Shown here: positions 45,301-54,736 of the stretch, piece after piece
Layout of the letters: every line of letters begins with the position of its first letter
Numbering within the stretch: the stretch's first letter is position 1
From: Paenibacillus sp. JCM 10914
GTDB taxonomy: Bacteria; Bacillota; Bacilli; Paenibacillales; Paenibacillaceae
Length of the DNA stretch: 64,000 nucleotides
Direction of reading: 5' to 3'
Assembly: GCF_001315105.1 (NCBI RefSeq)
Contig: NZ_BAZR01000003.1
Span: 310,001 to 374,000, forward strand
Program-made: the position numbers and the translations under genes
Notes under the pieces: model-generated
What the model saw: only the letters and a program-made list of their open reading frames with translations
Told to the model about the DNA's origin: nothing
The model's database searches: none

Positions 45301-45412
45301 CAATGAAGTGGAGCTAACGAATATGCTGGAAGAGACAATCGACAGCATGGATGCTGATATGGAGCTTGTATTCAAGCCATTTGAGATCAAGACGATTAAG
45401 GTACTCTATTAG
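42317..45412 (+). CDS. GH38 alpha-mannosidase
   Basis: 1031 residues from the ATG at 42317 (or the next ATG, 42320) behind TAGGAGG. Retaining alpha-mannosidase. The catalytic domain begins around residue 255 with the zinc-binding '[23 protein letters not shown]'. The nucleophile region is '[18 protein letters not shown]' / '[31 protein letters not shown]', and further metal ligand '[14 protein letters not shown]' lies past the core. The remaining ~450 residues are the beta-sandwich domains of the family. No signal peptide, so it trims imported mannosides inside the cell. It belongs with the importer just upstream. Confidence 0.94.
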   Translation: [1031 protein letters not shown]

Positions 45413-45442
45413 TATAGGTTGGTGTATATGAACATAGCTATG

Positions 45443-46321
45443 CTAGTCCATCCGAAACACCTGATATCGCTTTCGATATTCGCCAGGCGTAAATGAAGTT
45501 AGGCGTTTGAACAGACGTATGAAATAGTTGTTATCGTGGAACCCGCATTGTTCACCAATCTTGGATAGAGGGAGTTCCGTATGTGACAGCAGCCGTTTGG
45601 CACGGTCTACCTGCAGATGATGTCTGTATTGTAACGGACTCATACCGGAATATTGCTTTAGACAGCGCGCTAAATAATCAAAATGATAATGTAGGTCGTT
45701 CTCCAATTGTTTGGAATCGAAGGGCAACTCGAGTCGTTCCGCCAAGTAGGCAGCTACTTGCTCCCCAAGGAAATACGATCGAGCTTGCGGACTGCTTTTT
45801 CTCATGCCAAGCTGCAGTTGTCGGAGAAGTTCACCGAACAGAATATGCAATTCGAACGAACGGTATGGGGTCAGCACGTTGTGCAGCAACAACATTTCTG
45901 TTAGTAACGGCAGTATCATCCGTAGATCCACGGTAGCAAATTTCGGAATATCGATGGAGGCAGGATGCGGTTCCGTATCCTGATCCGTGCGATTCAGCAG
46001 AGGCTGCTGCCAATTGTGTTTCTCTACCAGCATCGACGGCGAGGAGTATGGATATTGAAAATGTATCCAATACACCTCGGTTTCGTTCTCTGTCGGACGG
46101 TAGCCTTGATGTAGTTTGCCGGGTTCCAGCACGAGTACCATGCCTTCCTTCAAATCGTATGTAACGCCATCTTCCTCCATATACAATGTTCCTTTGACGC
46201 AAATGATCATATCGAAAGCGTCAAATTGTCGCCTTGCGTGCACGACACCCGCCTGCCATACAGTGTGGCCGATCGTGGCTGTCAGCGGAAACGGAGGTAC
46301 AGTGAATTCTAGTACAAGCAT
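45443..46321 (-). CDS. AraC-family transcriptional regulator
   Basis: 292 residues from an ATG at 46321; an in-frame TTG 18 bases earlier lacks a ribosome site. The N-terminal cupin sensor ('FDAFDMIICVKGTLYMEEDGVTYDLKEGMVLVLEPGKLHQGY') is followed by two C-terminal HTHs ('PLSKIGEQCGFHDNNYFIRLFKRLTSFTPGEYRKRY'). It lies between, and opposite to, the alpha-mannosidase and alpha-fucosidase genes and probably controls one or both in response to a sugar. Confidence 0.93.
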   Translation of the reverse strand: MLVLEFTVPPFPLTATIGHTVWQAGVVHARRQFDAFDMIICVKGTLYMEEDGVTYDLKEGMVLVLEPGKLHQGYRPTENETEVYWIHFQYPYSSPSMLVEKHNWQQPLLNRTDQDTEPHPASIDIPKFATVDLRMILPLLTEMLLLHNVLTPYRSFELHILFGELLRQLQLGMRKSSPQARSYFLGEQVAAYLAERLELPFDSKQLENDLHYHFDYLARCLKQYSGMSPLQYRHHLQVDRAKRLLSHTELPLSKIGEQCGFHDNNYFIRLFKRLTSFTPGEYRKRYQVFRMD

Positions 46322-46449
46322 CTCATCACCATCCTTCAAGATGTAGAAATTGTACTATATGAAGTCGGGATTGTCAGCTGTGCCAAGGAAGATTATTGAG
46401 TAGAGTGGTAGATATCATATGATTACAGCAATATGGGGAGGTTTTATAA

Positions 46450-47421
46450 ATGGATCACAAAGAGTTGGTCGTGAGACAGCAGTGGTTTGTCAATCAACGG
46501 TTAGGGATGTTCATACACTTTAATAGCGCGACGTTCCAGTTTGCCGATTCGGAAATCGAGGATTGGGAATACGGACATGAGAATAATGATGAACCTCGCA
46601 GATTCGTCTTTGATCCGAAGGATTGGAACCCAGACCGGCTCAACTGCTCGCAATGGGTCCAAGCAGCGAAATCTGCAGGCATGACCTTTGCAGCACTAAC
46701 GGCAAAGCATCACGAGGGCTTCAGCCTGTGGCCAACGAAATACACGGAGCATTGCGTACGGAATGCTACTTCGCAGCGGGACGTCGTCCGGGAATACCTT
46801 GATGCGTTCCGTCAGGAAGGTATCGAAGCAGGGTTATATTTCTCCATGCTGGATTTGCACCATCAGATCGGACGGAAGAAATGTACGCCGGAAGATAAAC
46901 AATTTATCAAAAATCAGCTTGAGGAATTGCTCACAGGTTACGGTGAACTGCCATTTCTGATCATAGACGGATGGAACGCTCATTGGGGCGGCCCCAGCTA
47001 TGAAGATCTTCCTTTCGAAGAAGTCGATGGATGGGTGAAACAACTGCAGCCGCACTGTTTATTAATGAATATAAGCTGTGAATCCAATCTGGATCATACG
47101 GATATTGTATTCTACGAGAATGCTGCGGGCCAGGAAGTGGAAGAAACCTTCGAGGGACCTGGTGCAAGCTGCAATGTCCTGACCAATACTTGGTTCTGGA
47201 GAACTTCCGATACAACGATGAAGCTGCGCACGGCCGACTGGGCTTTGGATAAAATACGGGAATCTAATGATCACAACGTCACCTTCTTATTGAACGGGGC
47301 ACCGAATCAACACGGATTGTTAGATGATAATGTATTGGAACGCTTCAGAGAAATCGGTGAGCGATACCAGAAACCAGCTGATTTGGATATCATTCCTCCA
47401 AACTGGTTGTCCAGATCGTAG
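46450..47421 (+). CDS. Alpha-L-fucosidase (GH29) catalytic-domain protein
   Basis: 323 residues, shorter than the usual ~450-500, because the C-terminal beta domain is absent. A GGGGAGG box precedes the ATG. 'RLGMFIHFNSATF' opens the barrel, 'AGMTFAALTAKHHEGFSLWPTKYTEHC' is the fucose-binding segment and 'LPFLIIDGWNAHWG' carries the expected nucleophile Asp. No signal peptide, so it acts on imported fucosides. The AraC gene is divergent. Confidence 0.85.
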   Translation: MDHKELVVRQQWFVNQRLGMFIHFNSATFQFADSEIEDWEYGHENNDEPRRFVFDPKDWNPDRLNCSQWVQAAKSAGMTFAALTAKHHEGFSLWPTKYTEHCVRNATSQRDVVREYLDAFRQEGIEAGLYFSMLDLHHQIGRKKCTPEDKQFIKNQLEELLTGYGELPFLIIDGWNAHWGGPSYEDLPFEEVDGWVKQLQPHCLLMNISCESNLDHTDIVFYENAAGQEVEETFEGPGASCNVLTNTWFWRTSDTTMKLRTADWALDKIRESNDHNVTFLLNGAPNQHGLLDDNVLERFREIGERYQKPADLDIIPPNWLSRS

Positions 47422-47485
47422 TAACTCGCTATAGGATAACCACGGAATTACAAGAACTACGAGAAAGTTAAGATGAAAATAGCAA

Positions 47486-47526
47486 AAGAGGTATAGGCAT
47501 GCTCTAAACAGCAACCTATACCTCTT
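47486..47526. terminator. Bidirectional terminator
   Basis: AAGAGGTATAGG and CCTATACCTCTT are perfect 12-base arms lying between the fucosidase gene and the convergent unknown gene. Confidence 0.8.
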
Positions 47527-47535
47527 CTTTGTGCT

Positions 47536-48210
47536 TCATGACAACTCAGCAAGCAAAGCCTTCAACCGTGCAGGAATTTCTGAACGCAGTTCCTCCCAAG
47601 GAACAAACGTATCATCAGCCCATGTATACGGGACGTAGTCGAAGCTAGGACGGAAACAAAATGTACGGAGATGGGCTTCCGCAAGTTGATCGACCTGTTC
47701 ACCGAACTTGAACTGTCCTCGAAACATTTCATTCTCCAGCACGCCGTCCTTGCCGGCTTCCTCCTGGCAGCAGCTCACAGCGTTGGGGAGTAGACGTAAG
47801 TTCTCCTCCAGTGGAGACATGGCGTGTTTGCCTGGTTGGACAAATAGCTTGACGCGACCGTCTTCGGTCAGATTACTCCGGTCACGAAGAAGACCGTCAT
47901 GATATTGGCCGTGGAAGCTGGCTTCACAATTCGCAATCTCTCCCCGATGGTTCAAATAAATCCATACATGTTCCAGATCATAGATATGCTGGATATCGTA
48001 GTCCCAATAAATCGCGTATTCAATGACGAGTGCAACTTGTTCCGGCTCGAAATCGATTACTCGGTCGAATGAAGGGGAAGGGCCGGGCTCTGCCATTATG
48101 GTTAGGCCAACGCGTACAGGTAGAAACGGCTCCAACCGGTCTATATACAGGATTGGCGCAATGCGAAGGGCGGTGTTCCAAAGGTTGTGCTGTGGGTCCA
48201 ATGCAGACAT
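47536..48210 (-). CDS. Hypothetical protein, 224 residues
   Basis: Family not recognised. A GAGGAGG box precedes the ATG, so it is a real gene. There is no signal peptide or membrane helix, and it is acidic. The central 'WDYDIQHIYDLEHVWIYLNHRGEI' followed by 'GRVKLFVQPGKHAMSPLEENL' recalls the His/Asp-containing strands of Vps62/NPP1-type beta-sandwich proteins, but only weakly. It is divergent from the iol operon, with 55 bases to the first palindrome, so it may be co-regulated. Confidence 0.6.
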   Translation of the reverse strand: MSALDPQHNLWNTALRIAPILYIDRLEPFLPVRVGLTIMAEPGPSPSFDRVIDFEPEQVALVIEYAIYWDYDIQHIYDLEHVWIYLNHRGEIANCEASFHGQYHDGLLRDRSNLTEDGRVKLFVQPGKHAMSPLEENLRLLPNAVSCCQEEAGKDGVLENEMFRGQFKFGEQVDQLAEAHLRTFCFRPSFDYVPYTWADDTFVPWEELRSEIPARLKALLAELS

Positions 48211-48264
48211 CCATGATTCCTCCTCGAAATAATGATTGATTTACGAAGATGTTCGTTGTAGTAT

Positions 48265-48293
48265 TTGATTAAGCGCTTTACCTATTATTATAA
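48265..48293 (+). promoter_or_regulatory. iol operon promoter with LacI-type operator
   Basis: TTGATT (48265-48270) and TTATAA (48288-48293) are 17 bases apart. The palindrome TTAAGCGCTTTA (48269-48280) lies across the -35 and spacer, the classic place for a repressor. The LacI-type regulator encoded at 55667 is the likely ligand-responsive repressor. Confidence 0.65.
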
Positions 48294-48327
48294 AACGATT
48301 ATATCAAATATGAAAGCGATATTACTA

Positions 48328-48337
48328 GAAGCGCTTC
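48328..48337. promoter_or_regulatory. Second GCGC-centred palindrome in the iol leader
   Basis: GAAGCGCTTC is a perfect 10-base palindrome 59 bases after the first. It may be a second operator or a cre-like CcpA site. Confidence 0.4.
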
Positions 48338-48360
48338 ACTCTAATCGTCGGGAGGTTACG

Positions 48361-50222
48361 ATGGATACCATTCGTTTAACGATGGCACAGGCCTTACTGA
48401 AATTCCTGGATCGGCAGTACGTTTCCTATGACGGCATTGAAACAAAGTTCGTCAAGGGAGTAATGGGGATTTTCGGTCACGGGAACGTGACTGGAATCGG
48501 GGAAGCGCTTGAGCGCACACCCGGCTCCTTGACGTTCGTGCAGGGAAAGAACGAGCAAGGGATGACGCATGCGGCAACGGCTTATGCCAAACAGTTGAAC
48601 CGGAGGCAGATCTATGCCTGTACGACTTCAATCGGACCCGGGGCACTCAACATGGTCACCGCTGCGGGTACCGCGACGGTTAATCGGATTCCGCTGCTGC
48701 TGCTGCCGGGCGATAACTTCGCGTCGAGACAGCCGGATCCGGTTCTGCAGCAGCTGGAAGTCGGCCATGATTATACCGTGTCGGCCACGGACTGCTTCAA
48801 ACCGGTGAGCAAGTTCTGGGATCGCATCGTACGGCCCGAGCAACTATTGAGCTCTTTGCTGCATGCGATGCAGATTCTAACCGATCCGGCGAATACGGGA
48901 ACGGTTACGCTGGCACTGCCGCAAGATGTGCAGGCAGAGGCTTACGATTACCCGGCTTCCTTCTTCGAGAAGCGGGTCCATTACATCGAGCGTCAGCAGC
49001 CGTCTGCTGATGCGCTACATAGAGCGGTTGAACTCATTCGATCAAAACACAGGCCGCTGATTATCGCTGGCGGAGGTGTGAAATACGCCGAGGCAGCCGT
49101 CGATTTAGCGAGATTCGCGAAAACATTCGGTATTCCGGTTGCGGAAACGCAAGCGGGCAAAGGTGCGCTCCCTTGGGATCACCCGCTAAATGTTGGGGGG
49201 GTTGGCGTTACGGGATCTCTGGCCGCTAACAAGCTCGCCAAATCTGCCGACTTGGTGATTGGCATCGGCACAAGATATTCGGATTTCACGACATCTTCTA
49301 AATCGGCGTTCGGCACGGATGCGCAATTTTTGAATTTGAACGTAAATCGGATGGATTGTGCCAAGCTGGAGGGTGTTCCGTTGGCTGGCGATGCAAGAGA
49401 AGCGATTCGGATGTTAGAGAACATCCTGAAAGATGGAGCTATACAGCCTCATACAAAGAAGACGAGATCCGTTCCTTGACTGCGGAGTGGAAGCGCGAGG
49501 TTGATCGGCTGTACGCGCTGGACAGGGAAGACGGTTTCGCCCAGACGCACGCGCTTGGCGTGATTAACGAGACGATAGGCGAGGAGGCCGTTATCGTATG
49601 CGCAGCGGGCAGCCTGCCGGGCGATCTTCACCGCCTCTGGAGGGCTGGTGGGACGAATACGTACCACATGGAATATGGTTTCTCGTGCATGGGTTACGAA
49701 GTCAGCGGCGCCTTCGGGGTCGCTCTGGCTGAGCCGAAACGCGATGTTTATGCCGTTGTAGGCGACGGGAGTTATTTGATGCTGCATTCCGAGCTGGTCA
49801 CGAGCCTGCAGGAAGGCCGGAAGTTTACGATCTTGTTGTTCGATAACCACGGATTCCAATGCATTCATAACCTGCAACGTGCTAATGGCAGTGACGGCTT
49901 CGGCAACGAGTTTCGTTATCTTGAAGAGCAGACCGGACGTTACACCGGAGAGGCACTGACGATTGACTTCGCTGCCCATGCAAGAAGCCTCGGCGCCGCT
50001 TCCTATAAAGCCGGCAATGCCGAGGAATTGCGAGAGGCTTTGCTCGCCGCAAAGACCGAAACCCGTACGACGCTAATCGAGATATCAGTCTTGGCAGGAA
50101 CGAATACGGACGGATATGAATCGTGGTGGAACGTGGGCGTGCCTGAAATATCCGTGAGTAACAAGGTCAACGCGGCGCATCAAGAGATGCGTAATAAGCT
50201 AGCCCAAGCCAGAGTCTATTAG
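48361..50222 (+). pseudogene. iolD: Trihydroxycyclohexane-1,2-dione hydrolase (IolD), frameshifted
   Basis: Thiamine-diphosphate enzyme that opens the ring of the inositol-derived trione. ATG at 48361 behind GGGAGG. The first frame (to 49479) carries the N-terminal Pyr domain ('[12 protein letters not shown]', '[20 protein letters not shown]') and central domain. The second (to 50222) carries the ThDP-binding 'VVGDGSYLMLHSELVTSLQEGRKFTILLFDNHG'. One base is missing at about 49433-49437 ('KDG / [17 protein letters not shown]'). Rejoined, about 620 residues, normal for IolD. First gene of the iol operon. Confidence 0.92.
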
Positions 50223-50234
50223 GAGGTTGAAACG

Positions 50235-51172
50235 ATGCCGAACTTTCCTTTTCAGCTTGGCGTCCATCCCATCAATTGGGTAGGAGAAGACGTCAAGGAG
50301 CATGGTGAACATACGACGTACGAGCAAATTTTCGACGAAATCCAGTCGCTGGGTTTGACGGGCACGGAGATGGGGCGGAAATTTCCTGTCGACACCAAGG
50401 TGTTGAAGGAAGAGCTATCCAAACGCAATATCCAGCTTGTGTCGCAGTGGAAGTCGGTACTATTCTCTGATCCGGCGTACCGTGAGCAGGAATTGGAAGC
50501 CTTTCGCAACCATGCGGAGTTTTTACAGCAAATGGGCAGCAAGGTAATCAGCACATGCGAGGTTGGCGGATCACTGCATTTCGATCCAAGGCGCACCCCG
50601 AACGAGCAGGACGTCATACCGCTCGATAACGAAGGCTGGTCAAGCTTGGTGACTGGGCTGAACGAGGCCGGACGGATTGCCAACGAATATGGTATGAAAC
50701 TGACCTATCATCATCATGGCGGGACGGTTATAGAAAGCCTGAAGAAATCGATAAACTGATGGAACTGACCGATCCGGACGCCGTCCACCTTCTGTACGAT
50801 TCTGGCCACGCGCTGTATGGAGGTGCCGACCCGCTAAGCTTGCTGCGCAAGCATTACGACAGGATCGCTTACGTCCATTTAAAGGACGTCCGTCCTGATC
50901 GGCTTGCGGAAGAACGGGTCGTAGGCTCGGACTTCGTCACCTGCATCCGGAAAGGTGTATTCACCGTTCCGGGGGACGGATGCATCGATTTCGAACCGAT
51001 CATCGGCGAACTGGTTGAACGGAATTACAGCGGTTGGGCCTTGCTTGAAGGCGAGCAGGATCCCGAGGAGCACCCAGCTCGGGAATATGCGGAGAGAGCG
51101 GTTCGCTATCTAAGCGACATTATCGAACGAAAGGAGCGTAGATCGGATGACCAAAACACTGTTTCCCGTTGA
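50235..51172 (+). pseudogene. iolE: 2-keto-myo-inositol dehydratase (IolE), frameshifted
   Basis: Second step of myo-inositol catabolism: dehydration of inosose. ATG behind AGGAGG, 12 bases after iolD. 'FQLGVHPINWVGEDV' and 'LTYHHHGGTVIE' are typical of the xylose-isomerase-like IolE barrel. The frame breaks at ~50733-50737, inside GAAAG, and resumes 'PEEIDKLMELTDPDAVHLLYDSGHALYGG' through to 51172. Missing one A, presumably. Rejoined length about 312 residues. It overlaps iolC by 26 bases. Confidence 0.92.
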
Positions 51173-52156
51173 TAGGACGTTCGATATGACGGCGATCGGC
51201 CGCCTGTGCATTGATCTGAATGCAAATGAGATTCATCGTCCAATGGAGCAGACGATGACCTTTACGAAATACGTAGGCGGGTCACCCGCGAACATTGCGA
51301 TTGGTATGAGCAGGCTAGGTAAAAAAACGGCATTCATCGGCAAAATCGCCGACGACCAGATGGGCCGCTTTATTCGAGATTACTTGGTGAAGGAAGGCAT
51401 TGAGACGCGTAATGTGATAACCGATTACACGGGAGCAGTGACCGGTCTTGCCTTTACCGAGATCAAGAGCCCGACGGATTGCAGTATTCTGATGTATCGT
51501 GACCATGTCGCTGATCTATTGCTCAGCCCGCTTGAAGTAAGCGAGGAACTGATTGCGGACAGTAAAGCGCTGCTTGTCTCGGGTACCGCACTTGCCGCAA
51601 GCCCGTCGCGCGAAGCCGTTCTGCTGGCTCTAGAATATGCCCGCAAACACGGTACACGTGTGATTCTCGATATCGATTACCGCCCGTATACTTGGAAGTC
51701 CGCGGAGGAGACTGCCGTGTACTGTAACCTTGCCGCTGAGAAGAGCGATATCATTATCGGCACCCGCGAAGAGTTTGACAATATGGAGCGCTTTGATAAC
51801 AATTCGGAGCACAGCGACGCGTTTACCGCATCGAAATGGTTCAGCCACGGTGCACGCATCGTCATTATCAAGCATGGCAAGGATGGATCGATTGCCTACA
51901 CTGCCGACGGGGAGGAGCATCGTGCAAAATCGTTTCCTGCGAAAGTGGTGAAGACGTTCGGGGCGGGGATTCTTATGCCGCCGGGTTCATCAGCGGCATC
52001 ATGTCAGGTCTGACCATCGAGAAAAGCATGGAATTCGGCAGCGGGGCTGCGAGCATTGTCATCTCCAGCCACAGCTGCTCCGATGCAATGCCGACAAGGC
52101 AGCAGGTGGAAGATTATATGGAGCGCTGCAATCGCGGCGAAATTACGGCCGGCTAA
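51147..52156 (+). pseudogene. iolC: 5-dehydro-2-deoxygluconokinase (IolC), frameshifted at the catalytic motif
   Basis: PfkB-family kinase that phosphorylates 5-keto-2-deoxygluconate. AGGAG lies ten bases before the ATG. 'FDMTAIGRLCIDLNANEI' and 'TKYVGGSPANIAIGMSRLGKKTAFIGKI' are the substrate-side PfkB signature. The frame breaks in GGGG at 51961-51967, exactly in the catalytic 'FGAGDSYAAGF'; the GAGD Asp and the tail lie in the next frame to 52156. About 336 residues if rejoined. Confidence 0.92.
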
Positions 52157-52194
52157 GCGCCGGCATCTTAGAAGCAGAAATGAGGGAGACCTAA

Positions 52195-53640
52195 ATGACG
52201 GTAACATTGAAAAACTGGATCGGTGGACAATGGGTATCATCTACCGCGGCCGAATACACCCCGGTCTATAATCCGGCAACTGAAGAAATCATTGCCCAGG
52301 TGCCGCTTTCCACGGCAGATGATGTCAACTTGGCAGCCGGTACCGCCCGTGAAGCTTTTACGGCCTGGAGCAGCACGCCGGTGCCGCGGCGAGCTCGGAT
52401 CATGTTCAAATACCAGCAGCTGCTGGTCGAACATTGGGAAGAGTTGGCGAGACTCATTACGATTGAGAACGGCAAAAGTTACGGCGAGGCTTACGGAGAG
52501 GTGCAGCGAGGCATTGAATGTGTGGAATACGCTGCCGGGGCGCCTTCGCTCATGATGGGCAAGCAATTGCCCGATATCGCATCGCGACTGGAGTCTGGCA
52601 TGTATCGGTATCCGGTCGGCGTGATCGGCGGTATTACGCCATTTAATTTTCCCATGATGGTTCCCTGCTGGATGTTTCCGCTTGCGATCGCTTGCGGCAA
52701 TACGTTCATACTGAAACCCTCCGAGCGCACGCCGCTCTTGGCTAATCGCCTGGTAGAACTGTTCCATGAAGCAGGCTTGCCGGCTGGCGTGCTGAACATC
52801 GTTCACGGTGCCCATGAGGTGGTGAATGGATTGCTTGCGCATCCTGACATCCAAGCGATATCCTTTGTTGGATCGCAGCCGGTCGCGGAGTATGTCTATA
52901 CGACGGGAACGGCTCATGGTAAGAGGGTTCAAGCTCTTGCCGGTGCCAAGAACCATTCCATCGTCCTGGAGGATGCCGATCTGGATCTCACGGTCAAAGA
53001 AATTGTCAATGCCGCTTTCGGCTCGGCTGGTGAGCGCTGCATGGCCTGCGCTGTTGTCATCGCGGTCGGAGACATCGGGGATGAACTGATCTCCCGCTTA
53101 GCCGCCGCGGCCGATAGCTTAAAGATCGGGAACGGGCTAGTAGAAGGAACGTTTCTAGGTCCAGTCATACGCGACACTCATAAGGAAAAGACAATCGGTT
53201 ATATCGAAGCCGGTGAGGCGGAGGGAGCCTTGTTGGTGCGAGACGGACGCAAAGATGATGCGACCCACTCGGTCGGGTACTTCTTGGGTCCGACGATATT
53301 CGATCAGGTCATCAGCGAGATGAAGATTTGGAAGGACGAAATATTCGCCCCGGTCCTCTCCGTCATGCGCGCGGATACGCTCGATGAGGCCATTGCCATC
53401 GCGAACCGTTCCGAATACGCAAACGGTGCATGCCTGTTCACGAACAGCGGCAGCAGCGCGCGTCAATTCCGTGAAACGATTGATGCCGGCATGCTGGGCA
53501 TTAACCTCGGCGTCCCTGCACCAATGGCCTTCTTCCCGTTTTCGGGCTTTAAGAAATCGTTCTATGGTGATCTGCATGCTAACGGCGGAGACGGGGTGGA
53601 ATTCTATACGCGCAAAAAAATGGTAACTTCCCGCTGGTAG
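52195..53640 (+). CDS. iolA: Methylmalonate-semialdehyde dehydrogenase, acylating (IolA/MmsA)
   Basis: 481 residues; converts malonate semialdehyde to acetyl-CoA and CO2 at the end of the inositol pathway, NAD- and CoA-dependent. Starts behind GAGGGAG. '[31 protein letters not shown]' is the cofactor region. Catalytic Cys is in '[16 protein letters not shown]'. '[31 protein letters not shown]' is the family's C-terminus. Intact gene of normal length. Confidence 0.95.
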   Translation: MTVTLKNWIGGQWVSSTAAEYTPVYNPATEEIIAQVPLSTADDVNLAAGTAREAFTAWSSTPVPRRARIMFKYQQLLVEHWEELARLITIENGKSYGEAYGEVQRGIECVEYAAGAPSLMMGKQLPDIASRLESGMYRYPVGVIGGITPFNFPMMVPCWMFPLAIACGNTFILKPSERTPLLANRLVELFHEAGLPAGVLNIVHGAHEVVNGLLAHPDIQAISFVGSQPVAEYVYTTGTAHGKRVQALAGAKNHSIVLEDADLDLTVKEIVNAAFGSAGERCMACAVVIAVGDIGDELISRLAAAADSLKIGNGLVEGTFLGPVIRDTHKEKTIGYIEAGEAEGALLVRDGRKDDATHSVGYFLGPTIFDQVISEMKIWKDEIFAPVLSVMRADTLDEAIAIANRSEYANGACLFTNSGSSARQFRETIDAGMLGINLGVPAPMAFFPFSGFKKSFYGDLHANGGDGVEFYTRKKMVTSRW

Positions 53641-53701
53641 AGTTGCCGCGCGAATGGAAAGGCTTTTTGAGCAGCATCGGAATATAGAGAGGCGGACGAC
53701 C

Positions 53702-54721
53702 ATGAATAAAGTGAGAGTCGGCATTATCGGCGCCGGCCGAATCGGCAAAATTCATGCCGACAACTTAATCAGGCATCCTCAAGCAGAAGTGGTTGCCATC
53801 AGCGATTTATTTGCAAACCCGAGTCTGGAGTCTTGGGCGCACCAACGAGGTATTCTTAACGTAACAAGGGACAGCGGTGAGATACTCAGCCGTAACGACA
53901 TCGACGCGGTGTACATCTGTTCATCGACGGATTCACACGTAGAACTCATTAAGATAGCAGCCGGACAGGGGAAGCATATTTTTTGCGAGAAGCCGCTCAG
54001 CATGGATATCGAACAGACGCAGGAGGCTATCGCAGCGGTAAACCGAGCGGGTGTACAGCTGCAGGTTGGATTCAATCGTCGCTTCGACCATAACTTCAAG
54101 CGAGTGCGGGAGCATGTACAGACAGGCGCAATCGGCGATACGCACGTGATCAAGATTACTTCGCGCGATCCCGGACCGCCGCCAGCGTCGTATATCGAGG
54201 TGTCCGGCGGTATTTTCATGGATATGATGATCCACGATTTCGACATGGCAAGGTTTCTAACAGGCAGTGAAGTAGAAGAAGTATATGCGCAGGGCAGCGT
54301 GTTAATCGATCCCGTGTTTGCCGCGTACGGCGATGTGGATACGTCTGTCGTGACGCTTCGCTTCGCGAACGGGGCGCTCGGTGTGATCGATTGCAGTCGC
54401 AAAGCGGTTTACGGTTACGATCAGCGTGTCGAAGTGTTCGGCTCCAAAGGCTCCGCATCAGCTGCCAACGACTTTCCGAGTACGGCCGCACTATGCACGG
54501 AGGAAGGCGTGATCAGCGATAAGCCGCTGCACTTTTTCCTGGAGCGGTATCAAGCGGCTTATGTGGAGGAAACTCAGAGGTTCATCCATTGCTTGCTGAA
54601 CGGAGAACCTGTACCTGTGAACGGACTGGACGGCTGGCAGGCAGAGCGAATAGCCCGTGCTGCTAAGCTATCATTGCAAGAGGGACGGCCAGTGAAGCTG
54701 CCTCCTATCGGCAGCGGCTAG
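53702..54721 (+). CDS. iolG: Inositol 2-dehydrogenase (IolG), Gfo/Idh/MocA family
   Basis: 339 residues from the ATG at 53702. First step: NAD-dependent oxidation of myo-inositol to 2-keto-myo-inositol. Rossmann 'RVGIIGAGRIGKIHADNLI'; 'GKHIFCEKPLSMD' has the conserved EKP with catalytic Lys; 'GGIFMDMMIHDFDMARFLTGSEV' holds the catalytic Asp/His pair. Intact. The order D-E-C-A-G-B is a single operon by spacing. Confidence 0.93.
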   Translation: MNKVRVGIIGAGRIGKIHADNLIRHPQAEVVAISDLFANPSLESWAHQRGILNVTRDSGEILSRNDIDAVYICSSTDSHVELIKIAAGQGKHIFCEKPLSMDIEQTQEAIAAVNRAGVQLQVGFNRRFDHNFKRVREHVQTGAIGDTHVIKITSRDPGPPPASYIEVSGGIFMDMMIHDFDMARFLTGSEVEEVYAQGSVLIDPVFAAYGDVDTSVVTLRFANGALGVIDCSRKAVYGYDQRVEVFGSKGSASAANDFPSTAALCTEEGVISDKPLHFFLERYQAAYVEETQRFIHCLLNGEPVPVNGLDGWQAERIARAAKLSLQEGRPVKLPPIGSG

Positions 54722-54736
54722 AAAGGGTGGTAACAC

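Noticed and set aside
48301..48320. CcpA cre site at ATGAAAGCGATATT
   Set aside because: Departs from the cre consensus in its right half; kept only as a possibility for the GCGC palindromes.
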